Source of the DNA: Chitinophagaceae bacterium
Lineage (GTDB): Bacteria > Bacteroidota > Bacteroidia > Chitinophagales > Chitinophagaceae
Length of the DNA stretch: 64,000 nt
Assembly: GCA_947447265.1 (NCBI GenBank)
Contig: CANFKC010000028.1
Coordinates: 1 to 64,000, forward strand
Reading direction: 5' to 3'
The notes beneath the pieces were generated by a model, which saw only the letters and a list, made by a program, of their open reading frames with translations, made no database searches and had not been told where the DNA came from. Of the stretch, positions 23,802 through 33,654 are shown in pieces (the stretch's first letter is position 1; every line of letters starts with the position of its first letter). A program made the translations under genes and the position numbers.

Positions 23802-25787
23802 ATGAAGTACATCAACACTATCAGAAATTTTGTTGTGGCGTCTTTTATAGGCGTTGCAGGTGTTGCGTCCGCGCAGCATGTAGTACAACCACTTAGTTTC
23901 GGCACGAATGGTACGGCCGCTGTTCCTAACTTTTATAAGGATTACGTTGGGGTTAGATTTCAGGTTTGTAGTCCATCTGCTATAGCAGGTGATAAGGTTT
24001 ATACTACAGGTTATAACACTGGGACTTCTAGCTGGGGTGGTGCTCCAACGAATATGTTTTGTAAGGCTGTGAAATTTGCTACGCCAGACACAGACGCTTG
24101 TGCAACAACTGCTTTTTCTTCTGGTTTATTTACTGGTAAAATTGCGTTGATTTGGAGGGGTAATTGCCAATTTGGTACAAAGGCGTTAAAGGCACAGAAT
24201 GCAGGTGCTGATGCTGTTGTTATCGTTAATAATGTTGACGGTGGTCCTGTTGGTATGGCAGCTGGTACCGATGGTGCTTCTGTGCATATTCCGGTGTATA
24301 TGATTTCGCTGGCAGATGGTACAGATATCATTAATCAAATTCATGCTAGTACTTCTGTCACCATGACTATTATTGTTAACTGGTCAACTGGTAATGGTAG
24401 TGATTTGGGTTTTGTGCCTGCTGGTTTTAGCATTTCTGCTAACAATGCAATGCCATGGAGCCAAATTAATGCAAATCCGGCTAATGGTGCCTATGCAATG
24501 AAGCCGGGTGCTTACGTGGCTAACTATGGTGTTCATAATCAAACTGGTGTAAAGTTATCTTCTACACTAAATTGGACTCCTGCCGGTGGTTCTAGTTCTC
24601 AAATTCATGCTGACACAGTCATTAAAGGTGCGTTCCCGACTGCAGATTCTATCTGGGCTATGTTTATGCCTAAGTATAGCCTTCCAACTACATTAACCGG
24701 TCCTGGTAAATTTGATTTGAAATACACTATTTCTTCTGATTCAACAGATGGTTTTACTGGTGATAATGCATTAACTTATTCTTTTTACGCTACTGATAGT
24801 TTGTTCTCCAAGGGTAGGTATGATTTTGCTAATAACAGGCCTGTTACTACTGAGTATACTGGTCCTAGTTCTTTATCAACAGATCCTTATATCTGGTCTG
24901 TACCGTATTATGTTGCAAATGGTGGTTCTTATGCTAACAGCGTTCAGTTTTCTGTTGTGAATGGTACTGGTTTGTTGCCTACTGGTGATCAGTTTTATGT
25001 CTATTTGTTTAAGTGGGTTGATGCTGCAGCAACAATGGATTCTTTTATGGAAAATAGCGAGTTACAATTGGTAGGTACTGCATTGTATACTTTCGGCGGT
25101 ACTGATTCTGCATTTAAAACTTATACTGCTATTGTTGCGGATACCAATGGTAACCCTGCTGCTATACCTCTTAACGCTAACAGTTGGTATGTTGTTTCTG
25201 CTGAAGCACCTTCTACGCTTGGTTATGCATTAGGTTGTGATGGTGTATTGAGTGGATATCCTCGTTCATTTGGTTTAAGGCATTTTGAACACATCGCTGA
25301 GTACTATAACCCTATTTGGTACACTGGTAACAGGAAAGATTGGGTGACTTCAGCTGGTGCGGCTGCTAGCATGTGGGCTAATCCAGGTGCGGCGTTGTAT
25401 CCTTGGGCTTTTGACGGAACAGGTTCTTATGAAGTTGATTCGGTTGTGTATACTTATCAGAAAGGTTTAATTCCTTCATTGCCTTTGATTACTACTTCTC
25501 ATGTTAATAGCGTAGCTAGTGTTAACAGTGTGTTTTCTAAGTTAGAATTATATCCTAATCCTACTGCTAACCAGTTGAATGTTAGTATTGGACTTGATAA
25601 GCCTGCAAGCCTCGTTACTTATTCTGTGATTGATGCGACTGGCAAGTTTGTTAGCCGTGAATCTCACAACAATGTGCAGAGCGAAGTGTACAGCCTTAAT
25701 ACTTCTAATCTTGCTAATGGTGTCTACTATATGATAGTTGCAGCTGATGGAAAAACTTCAAGCAGGAAGTTTACTGTTCTGAAATAG
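23802..25787 (+). CDS. T9SS-secreted protein with a PA (protease-associated) domain
   Basis: The 661-aa product has a signal peptide ending VAGVASAQ. Residues about 95-190 look like a PA domain: GKIALIWRGNCQFGTKALKA, then NAGADAVVIVNNVDG and ASVHIPVYMISLADG. The middle is beta-rich and unassigned. The last 80 residues are a type A T9SS sorting domain (ELYPNPTANQLNVSIG, then LANGVYYMIVAADGKTSSRK). It should be exported through the Sec and type IX systems and anchored or released at the surface. No catalytic domain is evident. The gene has T-rich third codon positions like nadA next door, suggesting high expression or strand skew. Confidence 0.85.
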   Translation: MKYINTIRNFVVASFIGVAGVASAQHVVQPLSFGTNGTAAVPNFYKDYVGVRFQVCSPSAIAGDKVYTTGYNTGTSSWGGAPTNMFCKAVKFATPDTDACATTAFSSGLFTGKIALIWRGNCQFGTKALKAQNAGADAVVIVNNVDGGPVGMAAGTDGASVHIPVYMISLADGTDIINQIHASTSVTMTIIVNWSTGNGSDLGFVPAGFSISANNAMPWSQINANPANGAYAMKPGAYVANYGVHNQTGVKLSSTLNWTPAGGSSSQIHADTVIKGAFPTADSIWAMFMPKYSLPTTLTGPGKFDLKYTISSDSTDGFTGDNALTYSFYATDSLFSKGRYDFANNRPVTTEYTGPSSLSTDPYIWSVPYYVANGGSYANSVQFSVVNGTGLLPTGDQFYVYLFKWVDAAATMDSFMENSELQLVGTALYTFGGTDSAFKTYTAIVADTNGNPAAIPLNANSWYVVSAEAPSTLGYALGCDGVLSGYPRSFGLRHFEHIAEYYNPIWYTGNRKDWVTSAGAAASMWANPGAALYPWAFDGTGSYEVDSVVYTYQKGLIPSLPLITTSHVNSVASVNSVFSKLELYPNPTANQLNVSIGLDKPASLVTYSVIDATGKFVSRESHNNVQSEVYSLNTSNLANGVYYMIVAADGKTSSRKFTVLK

Positions 25788-25810
25788 TCAATATTCTAAT
25801 TTCAATTGAA

Positions 25811-25844
25811 AAGCAGGCAATCAATTTGATTGCCTGCTTTTTTT
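25811..25844. terminator. Bidirectional terminator between the PA-domain protein gene and phoU
   Basis: A 14-bp perfect stem (25811-25824 with 25826-25839) is followed by a T-run on the plus strand. Both flanking genes end here. Confidence 0.9.
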
Positions 25845-25852
25845 GCGCTCTA

Positions 25853-26524
25853 TTAGAGACTTTTATTATTATTCTTATGCTTTAATACAAGTGCTTCAAA
25901 ACAGAAAATCAGTTCTTCGGCAATGTTGGTATTATAATCGCCCACCCTTTCTATCCTACGTATGGTAGATGCAAGGTCTATCAGCGATTTAGTTTTATCG
26001 GTGTGCTGTTTTATTTCTTCGACAATAACGTCCAGGTTCTTTTTGTGCAGGCTATTAAGTTCAATATCCATTTCAAAAACGCTGTGGGCCGATTCGGGGT
26101 TGCCTGATACCAGCGCCACAATATTCTCATCAATCATTTCGTTCGCAATATCAAACATGCGGCCCATGTTCAGCCGTTCCAGCAGGCTGCCGCTGTATTC
26201 CTCTTCAAGGTCCAGTACATTATACGCTATGTTCTTCGCATAGTCGCCCATCCTTTCCAGGTGGGAGTTTATTTTGAAGAAGGCGAAAACCATCCTCATA
26301 TCGGTAGCTACCGGGTTGTAGAGGGCTACAATATTTTCGCACAGTTTATCAATCTGCAGCTCCATGGCATTGACACGTTTTTCGGTGTGCAGCACTTCAT
26401 TAGCCATGCTTTGGTCAAATTCAAGCAATGCAACCCTGCTCCTGTTGAGCTGGTTTTTTACCAGTACTGCCATCTCCTGCAGGTTTGACTTCAAGTCCTT
26501 AAAGACTTGTTCTAAGTGTGTCAT
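25853..26524 (-). CDS. phoU: Phosphate-transport regulator PhoU
   Basis: The 223-aa protein consists of two repeated three-helix bundles: the first with VNAMELQIDKLCENIVAL and the metal-site-like FAFFKINSHLERMGDYAKNI, the second with ASTIRRIERVGDYNTNIAEE. PhoU restrains phosphate uptake through PstSCAB and signalling to the PhoR-type sensor. It is the last gene of the leftward pst operon, 70 bp after pstB. No phoBR genes are in the window. Confidence 0.95.
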   Translation of the reverse strand: MTHLEQVFKDLKSNLQEMAVLVKNQLNRSRVALLEFDQSMANEVLHTEKRVNAMELQIDKLCENIVALYNPVATDMRMVFAFFKINSHLERMGDYAKNIAYNVLDLEEEYSGSLLERLNMGRMFDIANEMIDENIVALVSGNPESAHSVFEMDIELNSLHKKNLDVIVEEIKQHTDKTKSLIDLASTIRRIERVGDYNTNIAEELIFCFEALVLKHKNNNKSL

Positions 26525-26594
26525 TAGTATTGTTTTAGGTTGCCTTTAAAAATTATGCACCATAGTAATTAACATGCTGTTCCCCCTGCGCCTA

Positions 26595-27347
26595 TTAGCC
26601 AAACCTGCCCATTACATAATTCAGGGTCCGCTCTTGCTTTGGGTTGGTAAAGATATTGGTTGTGGCATCAAACTCCACCAGCTCGCCCATGTAAAAGAAT
26701 GCGGTCTTGTCGCTAACGCGCGCCGCCTGCTGCATATTATGGGTTACAATAATAATGGTGAAGTTCTCTTTGAGCTGGAATATCAGTTCCTCGATCTTAG
26801 AAGTAGAAATAGGGTCCAGTGCCGATGCCGGTTCGTCCATTAGTACAACCTCTGGCTGCACAGCCAGTGTGCGGGCTATGCACAGCCTTTGCTGCTGCCC
26901 GCCTGAAAGCTGCAAGGCGCTTTTGTTAAGCTGGTTTTTCACCTCGTCCCATAGAGCCGCCTGCTTTAAGGAAGCTTCAACCGTACTATCAATTTCCGTT
27001 CTGGAAGTTACACCATTTACACGCAGCCCGAAAGCCACATTTTCGTAAATGCTTTTAGGGAAGGGGTTAGGCTTCTGGAACACCATGCCCACCTTTTTCC
27101 TCAGGTTCTCTACGTTTATTTTCTTATTGTAAATATCCTCACCGTTTATCTTTACTTCCCCCTCAACCCTTGTCCCTTCTATAAGGTCGTTCATGCGGTT
27201 AAACAGTCGCAGCAAGGTTGATTTGCCGCAACCCGATGGGCCTATGAAAGCGGTTACGCTGTGGCTATCCATAGAGATATTAATATCCCTCAAGGCCTGC
27301 ACTTTGCCGTAATAAAAATTGAGCTTTGATGTTTCTATTTGCGACAT
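26595..27347 (-). CDS. pstB: Phosphate ABC transporter ATP-binding protein
   Basis: The 250-aa ATPase has Walker [10 protein letters not shown] (36-44), the signature [15 protein letters not shown], Walker [14 protein letters not shown] and the switch histidine in [18 protein letters not shown]. The PstB-specific [20 protein letters not shown] is present. It powers import of inorganic phosphate through PstCA. It starts 1 nt after the stop of pstA, so the two are coupled. Confidence 0.97.
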   Translation of the reverse strand: MSQIETSKLNFYYGKVQALRDINISMDSHSVTAFIGPSGCGKSTLLRLFNRMNDLIEGTRVEGEVKINGEDIYNKKINVENLRKKVGMVFQKPNPFPKSIYENVAFGLRVNGVTSRTEIDSTVEASLKQAALWDEVKNQLNKSALQLSGGQQQRLCIARTLAVQPEVVLMDEPASALDPISTSKIEELIFQLKENFTIIIVTHNMQQAARVSDKTAFFYMGELVEFDATTNIFTNPKQERTLNYVMGRFG

Positions 27348-27348
27348 T

Positions 27349-28206
27349 CTATTTTTTGTATTTATTGTTATAATAAGCCCTTATCCCGTTGGCAAATAAG
27401 TTGGTGATCAGCACTATGAGGATAAGAACCAATGCTGTGCCAAATGCTACGGGCCTTGCTTCCTCAATATTTGTGCCGCTGGTTGCCAGTACATACAGGT
27501 GATAGGGCAGCGCCATAACCTGGTCGTACCAGCTATGCGGCAGCCTGGGCAAAAAGTAAGCTGCAACTGTAAATAATATAGGTGCCGTCTCGCCCGATAC
27601 CCTGCCTATAGAAAGGATAAGGCCGGTAATAATATCGGGCATGGCTATGGGTAATACTATCTTTTTTATGGTGTAGAGTTTACTGGCGCCCATGGCAAAG
27701 CTGGCCAGCCTGAAACTGTTATCAACTGCCTTCAGCGCTTCTTCGGTGGTACGTATGATTACCGGCAGCGCCAGCAAGCCCAGCGTCAACGAGCCGGCAA
27801 GTATAGAATCGCCGAATTTCATTTTATTGACGAACAATGCCATGCCAAACAAGCCAAATACTATGGATGGCACGCCCGCAAGGTTATTGGTCATTAATTG
27901 CAGAAAGCTTTTCAGCCTGCCTTCTTTCATGTATTCATGCATATATATTGCAGACGATACGCCTATAGGGAAGGCAAATATCAGGCTGCCTACAATGAGG
28001 CACAATGTACCAACGATGGCAGGGAAAATACCGCCTTTAACCATACCCTGTTCCGGCCCTTTTGTAATAAAGTCCCAGTTGATAGCCGAAATGCCCCGTG
28101 ACACAATAAAGTACAGGATGGCCACAAGTGTAAGCACCACAAAAAGGCTCATGGCCCTGAACAGCCAAAAGGCAACGGTCTGGTTTAAATGTTTCTTGCT
28201 AACCAT
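27349..28206 (-). CDS. pstA: Phosphate ABC transporter permease PstA
   Basis: This 285-aa inner-membrane permease has six helices, a typical first periplasmic loop ([20 protein letters not shown]) and the EAA-like coupling loop [20 protein letters not shown]. It forms the transmembrane channel with PstC. Its ATG shares a base with the pstC stop (TAATG). Length and motifs are standard. Confidence 0.96.
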   Translation of the reverse strand: MVSKKHLNQTVAFWLFRAMSLFVVLTLVAILYFIVSRGISAINWDFITKGPEQGMVKGGIFPAIVGTLCLIVGSLIFAFPIGVSSAIYMHEYMKEGRLKSFLQLMTNNLAGVPSIVFGLFGMALFVNKMKFGDSILAGSLTLGLLALPVIIRTTEEALKAVDNSFRLASFAMGASKLYTIKKIVLPIAMPDIITGLILSIGRVSGETAPILFTVAAYFLPRLPHSWYDQVMALPYHLYVLATSGTNIEEARPVAFGTALVLILIVLITNLFANGIRAYYNNKYKK

Positions 28207-29444
28207 TATTTATATGCCTTTTTTAACCGCAATTGCACATACAGGTTAAGTGCCATTGTGAGTAAGAATAAAATACAACCTAGTGCAAAAAGCGCGCTAT
28301 AGTGTAGGCCCCCGTTCGATGCCTCGCCCAGTTCAGCCGCAATAGTGGCTGGTATGGTGCGGACCGGCTGCAGGAAGGTGTGCGGCATATTTGCAGCATT
28401 GCCCGTTACCATAAGTACGGCCATAGTTTCGCCTACAGCCCTGCCTATGCCCAGCACTACGGCCGTCATAATACCTGACCTTGCATAGGGCATTACTACC
28501 TTCTGTATGGTTTGCCATTGCGTGGCACCCATTGCCAGGCTGGCTTCCCGCATGTTCTTGGGTACATTCCTTATGGCATCCTCGGCTATGGATATAATAG
28601 TGGGCAGCGCCATTATGGCGAGTATAATACTACCAGATAAAGCGGTTTCGCCTACATCAAGCCTGAAAACGCTTTGCACAAACGGTACAATAACTATAAG
28701 CCCGAAAAAGCCGTAAACTACGCTGGGGATACCCGCCAGCAGCTCTATAACCGGGCGCAATACCTTTCTTGCGGTAGGGTGGGCTATTTCAGCCATAAAT
28801 ATGGCTGTTGCCAGCCCAAACGGGAGCGCCAGCAGTATTGCGCCAAGGCTTACCCATAAAGTGCCTAAAAGCAGCGGCAAAATGCCCAGTTGCGCCACAG
28901 GCTTGGCAGTAGGTAGCCACTCTTTTCCTTTAATGAATTCATATACCCCTACGCTGCCTACCTTAATCAGCTTGCCCGCGAAATTTTCTAGGTGTTTCTT
29001 TTGCGGGAAGTAGGCGAGTGCCCTGGGGTGGGTAGCCACGTAATTATTCAGGCAGGTACCAATATACTCCAACTCAGTGCCTATCTGCGCTTCAGTATAA
29101 TATTTGGGCAGGTCATCTACACTAAACAATTGTATAGAATCGTCATTGCCGCCTACCTGTTTCCAATTGGTGATTTTCTGGTCAAATATATCCTTAATAT
29201 CAAGTGGCGATATCTCGCTTACCGGGTTCGATTTGCTTACCGAAAGCACATAGCCATCCTCAAGCAGGCTTTTCCTGAAGGTATTTACCCCCTCTTTAAA
29301 CAAAAAAAAGATGATAAGCAGTACAGTGATACTGGTAATAAAGCTACTTGTGGCTAGTACCCCAACCTGGAAAACCTCGAAAACTTTTTTCACACTTTTA
29401 TTTTTGAACAAGGGTTGGACATTGTAGGCCCAATACCCAAGCAT
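28206..29444 (-). CDS. pstC: Phosphate ABC transporter permease PstC with a PstS-like periplasmic insertion
   Basis: At 412 aa this is roughly 90-120 residues longer than typical PstC. The first helix is near residues 29-50 and the core resumes near 183 (AQLGILPLLLGTLWVSLGAI), with the coupling loop MREASLAMGATQWQTIQKVV. Between them, a periplasmic loop of about 125 residues contains SPLDIKDIFDQKITNWKQVGG-like sequence at 79-99 that parallels residues 118-138 of PstS from the same operon (both end NWKQVGG). The loop might contact PstS or phosphate directly. The insertion is clear; its role is inference. It lies 30 bp after pstS. Confidence 0.93.
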   Translation of the reverse strand: MLGYWAYNVQPLFKNKSVKKVFEVFQVGVLATSSFITSITVLLIIFFLFKEGVNTFRKSLLEDGYVLSVSKSNPVSEISPLDIKDIFDQKITNWKQVGGNDDSIQLFSVDDLPKYYTEAQIGTELEYIGTCLNNYVATHPRALAYFPQKKHLENFAGKLIKVGSVGVYEFIKGKEWLPTAKPVAQLGILPLLLGTLWVSLGAILLALPFGLATAIFMAEIAHPTARKVLRPVIELLAGIPSVVYGFFGLIVIVPFVQSVFRLDVGETALSGSIILAIMALPTIISIAEDAIRNVPKNMREASLAMGATQWQTIQKVVMPYARSGIMTAVVLGIGRAVGETMAVLMVTGNAANMPHTFLQPVRTIPATIAAELGEASNGGLHYSALFALGCILFLLTMALNLYVQLRLKKAYK

Positions 29445-29474
29445 TAACTTACTTTAATATACCTGCACGCTATT

Positions 29475-30296
29475 TTAATTAAGTGGTATGTAGCCTACTT
29501 TGCTTACAATTGCCTGCCCTTCCCCCGACTGTATGAAATCAACAAAAGGCTTTACTTTCCCTTCATTATCAGCAGTGTAGTAGGCATAAAGCGGTCGTAC
29601 AATGGGGTATGTACCGTTTTTGGCATTGGCTTTTGTGGGCGCTATGTAAGTTTTACCGTCATAGCTTATCAATAGCTGCCGCACCCTGGCATTTTCGTAA
29701 GCCAGCCCTATATAGCCAACTGCCCCTTTTGTTTGTGCGACGCTTTGCACTATAGCGCCAGTAGCCTGCATAGCCAATACTGTTGCTGCAAAATTCTTGC
29801 GGTTATTCACATACTCCTTGAAAAACTCAAATGTTCCAGAACTGCTCTCGCGTCCATAGACAACTATGTTCATGTCATCGCCGCCCACCTGCTTCCAGTT
29901 CTTTATGATGCCGGTATAAATACCCTCCAGTTGCTCGCGTGTAAGCCTGTCCACCCTGTTGGCGGGGTTTACGATTACCGCAAGCGCATCCTTGCCTATT
30001 ACGGCCTCTACTACCTTTTTGCCAGCCTGCTTAATCTTTAATTTTTCTTCCATTTTAATCTTCCTGGAAGCGGCTGCAATGTCGGTAGTATTGTCAACCA
30101 GCGCTGCCAGGCCTACGCCTGACCCACCTCCAGTAACCGATACCGTGGCTTTGCCCCTCTTGTTGTATACAGATGCCTCTTCCTGCGCAATGGGCAATAT
30201 AGTATCGCTACCTTTCAACTTAATGTTTTGGGCAGCAACGCTTATGGATGCCAATAAAATAATTACGAGTGCCTGTAGTTTTAAATGCGGAGCCAT
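29475..30296 (-). CDS. pstS: Periplasmic phosphate-binding protein PstS
   Basis: The 273-aa substrate-binding protein has a signal peptide (LVIILLASISVAAQN) and the phosphate-binding elements: GSDTILPIAQ near the N-terminus, TGGGSGVGLAALVDNTTDIA and GRESSSGTFEFF (148-159). The hinge-region segment LEGIYTGIIKNWKQVGG is echoed inside PstC. No lipobox cysteine is seen, so it should be soluble in the periplasm. It is the first gene of pstSCAB-phoU. I could not identify a Pho-type operator; the promoter should lie in 30297-30400. Confidence 0.95.
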   Translation of the reverse strand: MAPHLKLQALVIILLASISVAAQNIKLKGSDTILPIAQEEASVYNKRGKATVSVTGGGSGVGLAALVDNTTDIAAASRKIKMEEKLKIKQAGKKVVEAVIGKDALAVIVNPANRVDRLTREQLEGIYTGIIKNWKQVGGDDMNIVVYGRESSSGTFEFFKEYVNNRKNFAATVLAMQATGAIVQSVAQTKGAVGYIGLAYENARVRQLLISYDGKTYIAPTKANAKNGTYPIVRPLYAYYTADNEGKVKPFVDFIQSGEGQAIVSKVGYIPLN

Positions 30297-30549
30297 ACTA
30301 TCAATACATAAATTATATTTATGCGTTTTGTGTGAATTTAGGGTGAGTATATGTCTTTAATATTAAATTTCTATATTTCATATTTAGAGATTGATAACAT
30401 TAGCTATATCTGACGTAATTGCTAAATTCTGGGGCAAATAACACCTATTTTTCTACGTTTTTTGATGATGTGCGTTAGCAATGTTGGTGTTTTTTGTTTG
30501 TGTCTGAAATGGCGTTGTTGGTTCATTACTGTATGAGCAATTATCTGAT

Positions 30550-30557
30550 TACCTTTG
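30550..30557 (+). promoter_or_regulatory. -7 box of truB, predicting a leaderless mRNA
   Basis: TACCTTTG fits TAnnTTTG and ends five bases before the ATG at 30563. Transcription would start at or next to the initiation codon. This also argues against the longer in-frame starts at 30494 and 30533. Confidence 0.55.
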
Positions 30558-30562
30558 CGGCA

Positions 30563-31261
30563 ATGATAAAACATCCAACCATTGCTGAATTAAAGGTCGG
30601 CGGTGTAATACTAATAGATAAGCCAGCTACATGGTCTTCTTTCGATGCGGTGAATAAAGTGAAGGTTATGACCAAGGCCAAGATCGGGCACTGTGGTACA
30701 CTTGATCCTCTGGCTACAGGTTTGCTTATTTGTTGCACGGGCGAGTTGACTAAACGTATTTCTGATTACCAGAAGTTGCCGAAGGAATATACCGGCATCA
30801 TTACCCTAGGTGCTAATACCGCAACTTATGACCTGGAGAGTGAGCCGGAGAATTGTGTTGATATTGCTAATATTACCGAGGATATGGTTCGCGACGCTGT
30901 TGGCCAGTTTGTCGGAGACATTATGCAAACTCCACCAATACATTCTGCAATTAAGAAAGACGGTAAGCGTTCTTATGATTTGGCCAGAGCGGGGAAGGAA
31001 GTAATTCTGGAGTCCCGGCCGGTGACGATTGGTGAATTTGAAATTACAGCTATTGAGTTGCCTGATGTTCATTTCAGGGTAGTTTGTTCAACGGGCACTT
31101 ATATCCGTTCCCTGGCAAATGATTTTGGTGCGGCGCTCGGTTGTGGGGGGTATCTTAAATTATTGAGGCGAACTAAGATTGGTAATTTTAAGGTGGAGGA
31201 TGCATTAACACCTCAGCAATGGAAAGAGGTGTGGAAACCTGGACCGATTATTACTGAATAG
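30563..31261 (+). CDS. truB: tRNA pseudouridine(55) synthase
   Basis: The enzyme makes pseudouridine 55 in the T-loop of tRNAs. The catalytic aspartate is D48 in GHCGTLDPLATGLL, the same number as in E. coli when the start is ATG 30563 (232 aa). Other family elements are GVILIDKPATWSSFD, KEYTGIITLGANTATYDLE and CSTGTYIRSLANDFG. The frame extends upstream to 30494, but those residues (FVSEMALLVHY...) are not family-like and overlap the promoter. A strong terminator follows, so the gene is monocistronic. Confidence 0.95.
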   Translation: MIKHPTIAELKVGGVILIDKPATWSSFDAVNKVKVMTKAKIGHCGTLDPLATGLLICCTGELTKRISDYQKLPKEYTGIITLGANTATYDLESEPENCVDIANITEDMVRDAVGQFVGDIMQTPPIHSAIKKDGKRSYDLARAGKEVILESRPVTIGEFEITAIELPDVHFRVVCSTGTYIRSLANDFGAALGCGGYLKLLRRTKIGNFKVEDALTPQQWKEVWKPGPIITE

Positions 31262-31289
31262 AGGACAGTAAACTACTTTTTTGTGTTTT

Positions 31290-31319
31290 GGTGGATTTTT
31301 TGAAAAATCCACCTTTTTT
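31290..31319 (+). terminator. Intrinsic terminator of truB
   Basis: GGTGGATTTTT (31290-31300) pairs with AAAAATCCACC (31303-31313), followed by six T's. Confidence 0.9.
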
Positions 31320-31439
31320 ATGCCGAAAATCCACTAAAAACGGCTATAAGTGGCATTTTTCGCTGCGAAAATAATTTACTGATATTTGGTGCGGAATATC
31401 TTTATTATAATGCCTCCATTTTTGAGGCATTTTTACTCA

Positions 31440-32072
31440 CTAAGGAATTTTGAAGCCAATACCGAAATTGACACCAATAGTGTTACGACCATTTTCGGTC
31501 ATGAAGTTTACTGACTCTGAAAGTTGGATCTTTGGATTGATCTCGAAAATTATTCCCTGTGTAAAGAAGAGGCTAATATATTTTGTGCTTAATGGCTTTG
31601 TCCTTATTTCCCCGTTATCTAAAATTGAGAGAGAATTTTTTACATCAGAATAGATAACTGTACCCAAACCTGCGTATGGTTGTACTTTGCATTTTTTAGG
31701 GAGGAAGTAATATTGAATGGAAACGGGTAGAGATATTACTGGTGCATTTCTGCTTGGTAGTGTTTTTACTTGGTCGCCGTGTTTCCCGTAATTTAACATC
31801 TGGGCGTAGTCAAGAGATACTTCAGCCTTAAAATGTTTTACTATTGGCATCCGTACAACAATGCCATTACTCATTATTGGTCGACCCGAACAGCATACTT
31901 TGCTCTTAGCAGATTGTACGAAACGGGCTTCTTTGTAAAAGCCTATGTTTGTTTCGCTCAAGTGAAGGAACTGGTTTTTCTTCTTTTTATCGGTTCTTAT
32001 ATGGCCATAGCTTACTGCTGTTACTAACAGTAGCAATATACTAAGGGTTGATATTATTGTGCGCCTGGCCAT
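31440..32072 (-). CDS. Outer-membrane beta-barrel protein (porin-like)
   Basis: This 210-aa protein has a signal peptide (MARRTIISTLSILLLLVTAVSYG). The rest shows alternating strands, including VRMPIVKHFKAEVSLDYAQM, ISLPVSIQYYFLPKKCKVQP and the aromatic/Gly pattern NTIGVNFGIGFKIP at the C-terminus that suits barrel assembly. It resembles the OmpW/opacity-type eight-stranded barrels of Bacteroidota (YYFLP and PYAGLG motifs). Two cysteines (VCCSGR) near residue 60 are unusual. No operon partner. Confidence 0.75.
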   Translation of the reverse strand: MARRTIISTLSILLLLVTAVSYGHIRTDKKKKNQFLHLSETNIGFYKEARFVQSAKSKVCCSGRPIMSNGIVVRMPIVKHFKAEVSLDYAQMLNYGKHGDQVKTLPSRNAPVISLPVSIQYYFLPKKCKVQPYAGLGTVIYSDVKNSLSILDNGEIRTKPLSTKYISLFFTQGIIFEINPKIQLSESVNFMTENGRNTIGVNFGIGFKIP

Positions 32073-32555
32073 TTGTTATATAATATTAACGTTCTATTTC
32101 TAACAATATTGTTAACTGGCCAAATATTTTTTCTATAGTTCGATAGGTTGTTTTTGTTTGGTGATGTTGTTGATCTCTTTTGCCTGTTGTTTTTAGAGTT
32201 TCGTTTCCGGATAAGGACCATGTTTCTTAAGGAATATTGGGGCGCATTTATGTGTGCTTGTACCCTGTTTGGATGTTGTATACTTCCATTAATACGTTTC
32301 TTTGTTTACACCCGCTTTTGTTTTTTCGGTGCTATCGGACCTTTTTCTTGAGCGGAGCGTTAATGGCTTTCTGTTCTTTGAATGGCTTGTTGAATACGGG
32401 AGTATTTCGGGACATGGTATGTGGCTTGCCTGTCTTCCTCTCTATTTGTTTGCTTGTTTGTTATGCCATACATGTTGTGGTTGAAAGTATTTTGCGATGC
32501 TGTTTTGTGCGGCAAAGGTTGCTTAATTGCTGGTATTGTTACTCTGATTTTTGAT

Positions 32556-32571
32556 TGTTTCACGTGGAACA
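32556..32571. promoter_or_regulatory. parS-like site 1
   Basis: TGTTTCACGTGGAACA is the exact reverse complement of the Bacillus-type parS sequence TGTTCCACGTGAAACA, the binding site of chromosomal ParB. Confidence 0.85.
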
Positions 32572-33006
32572 ATGTGTTGTTTTGGTTTGGGTGTTTCCGA
32601 TACTTAGTGAGATTTTGTACGAGTTTCCTTCCTAGAGTTGGCTCTCTGGCGGTACCTTTTCCGATTGGAGTGGGTCGTATTATTGGTTGGGATTTTGATT
32701 ATATGGTACCTTCTTGCTGAAGTGTTGGTTAACTGTCGCAGTGTTTTCTAATTCTTGTGGGTTGCTATCCTTTCATTTTGTATTGCCGGGTTGCTGTGTT
32801 GATGCAAATGGGTTATTGCGAATGACCAGGTTTTGAGACCAACGCTATGGGAAGTGTTTGCATTGCTGAGGTTGAGTTTTCGGTATTTGTATATTCTTAC
32901 TCTCATTTTTTATAGTTTTCTTGTGCTTTATGATTCTATTTTTGGTTAATCTTGAGGCATTTTTCTCCTTCCATCTATTACCTGAAGTTGGTTCCCAGGA
33001 ACGGAA

Positions 33007-33022
33007 TGTTCCACGTGGAACG
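33007..33022. promoter_or_regulatory. parS-like site 2
   Basis: TGTTCCACGTGGAACG: one outer base off the palindrome seen at sites 4 and 5. A shorter palindrome, GTTCCCAGGAAC, lies just upstream at 32991-33002. Confidence 0.75.
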
Positions 33023-33223
33023 TTGGATTGTGTTGTTGTACTTTGGTTTTATAGCCTGTTCGGTAATCACTTATGCCGGGCGAGGTGGGCAATGGTTTCT
33101 ACAGCGTTGAGTTGTTGTGTATCGAAGTTGTACTTTGTTTAGTTGGTTATGTTTGTCTGGATGCTCATTCCAGGATGCTCCCCTCGCCTTTTAGTCTGAT
33201 TATTTGGTTGGGGCTATTCACGT

Positions 33224-33239
33224 TGTTCCACGCGGAACA
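33224..33239. promoter_or_regulatory. parS-like site 3
   Basis: TGTTCCACGCGGAACA: one central base differs (CGCG instead of CGTG), so ParB binding may be weaker. Confidence 0.7.
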
Positions 33240-33334
33240 TTGCTTTATACATTGGGATACTTGTACCTGTGCAGGTTGTCTCCCGGATTCTGAACGCCGA
33301 ATCGTCCTAGTTAAGACTGGTCTTCAATCTATTT

Positions 33335-33350
33335 TGTTCCACGTGGAACA
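33335..33350. promoter_or_regulatory. parS-like site 4
   Basis: TGTTCCACGTGGAACA: a perfect 16-bp palindrome of the parS type. Confidence 0.85.
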
Positions 33351-33638
33351 TTGTCATGCCTAGTCTGTATTGCTGGTTTTAGTCTTGGTTTCACTTTCTT
33401 TCTTGCTTTTCCGCCTGTTGGGGACTTTAGTGCTATACTACACTCCCAGTCGTGCATTGCTTTGATTAGCCTGATGGAGTTGTTCTGATGGCTTATGATA
33501 ATATGCTACTTTGCCAATTGAACCAAGTGGATCCTCTATCGTTGCTATACTGTTTCTGGTTTAGTATTCGTTTCCTTACGGTTCGCCTGATTTTCTGCCC
33601 TGCCTATCCTTTGGTTGTAAGCCCCATTGCCACCATAT

Positions 33639-33654
33639 TGTTCCACGTGGAACA
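33639..33654. promoter_or_regulatory. parS-like site 5, next to the mnmG promoter
   Basis: TGTTCCACGTGGAACA: a perfect palindrome ending 26 bp before the mnmG -7 box. ParB bound here would touch the mnmG promoter. Confidence 0.85.
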
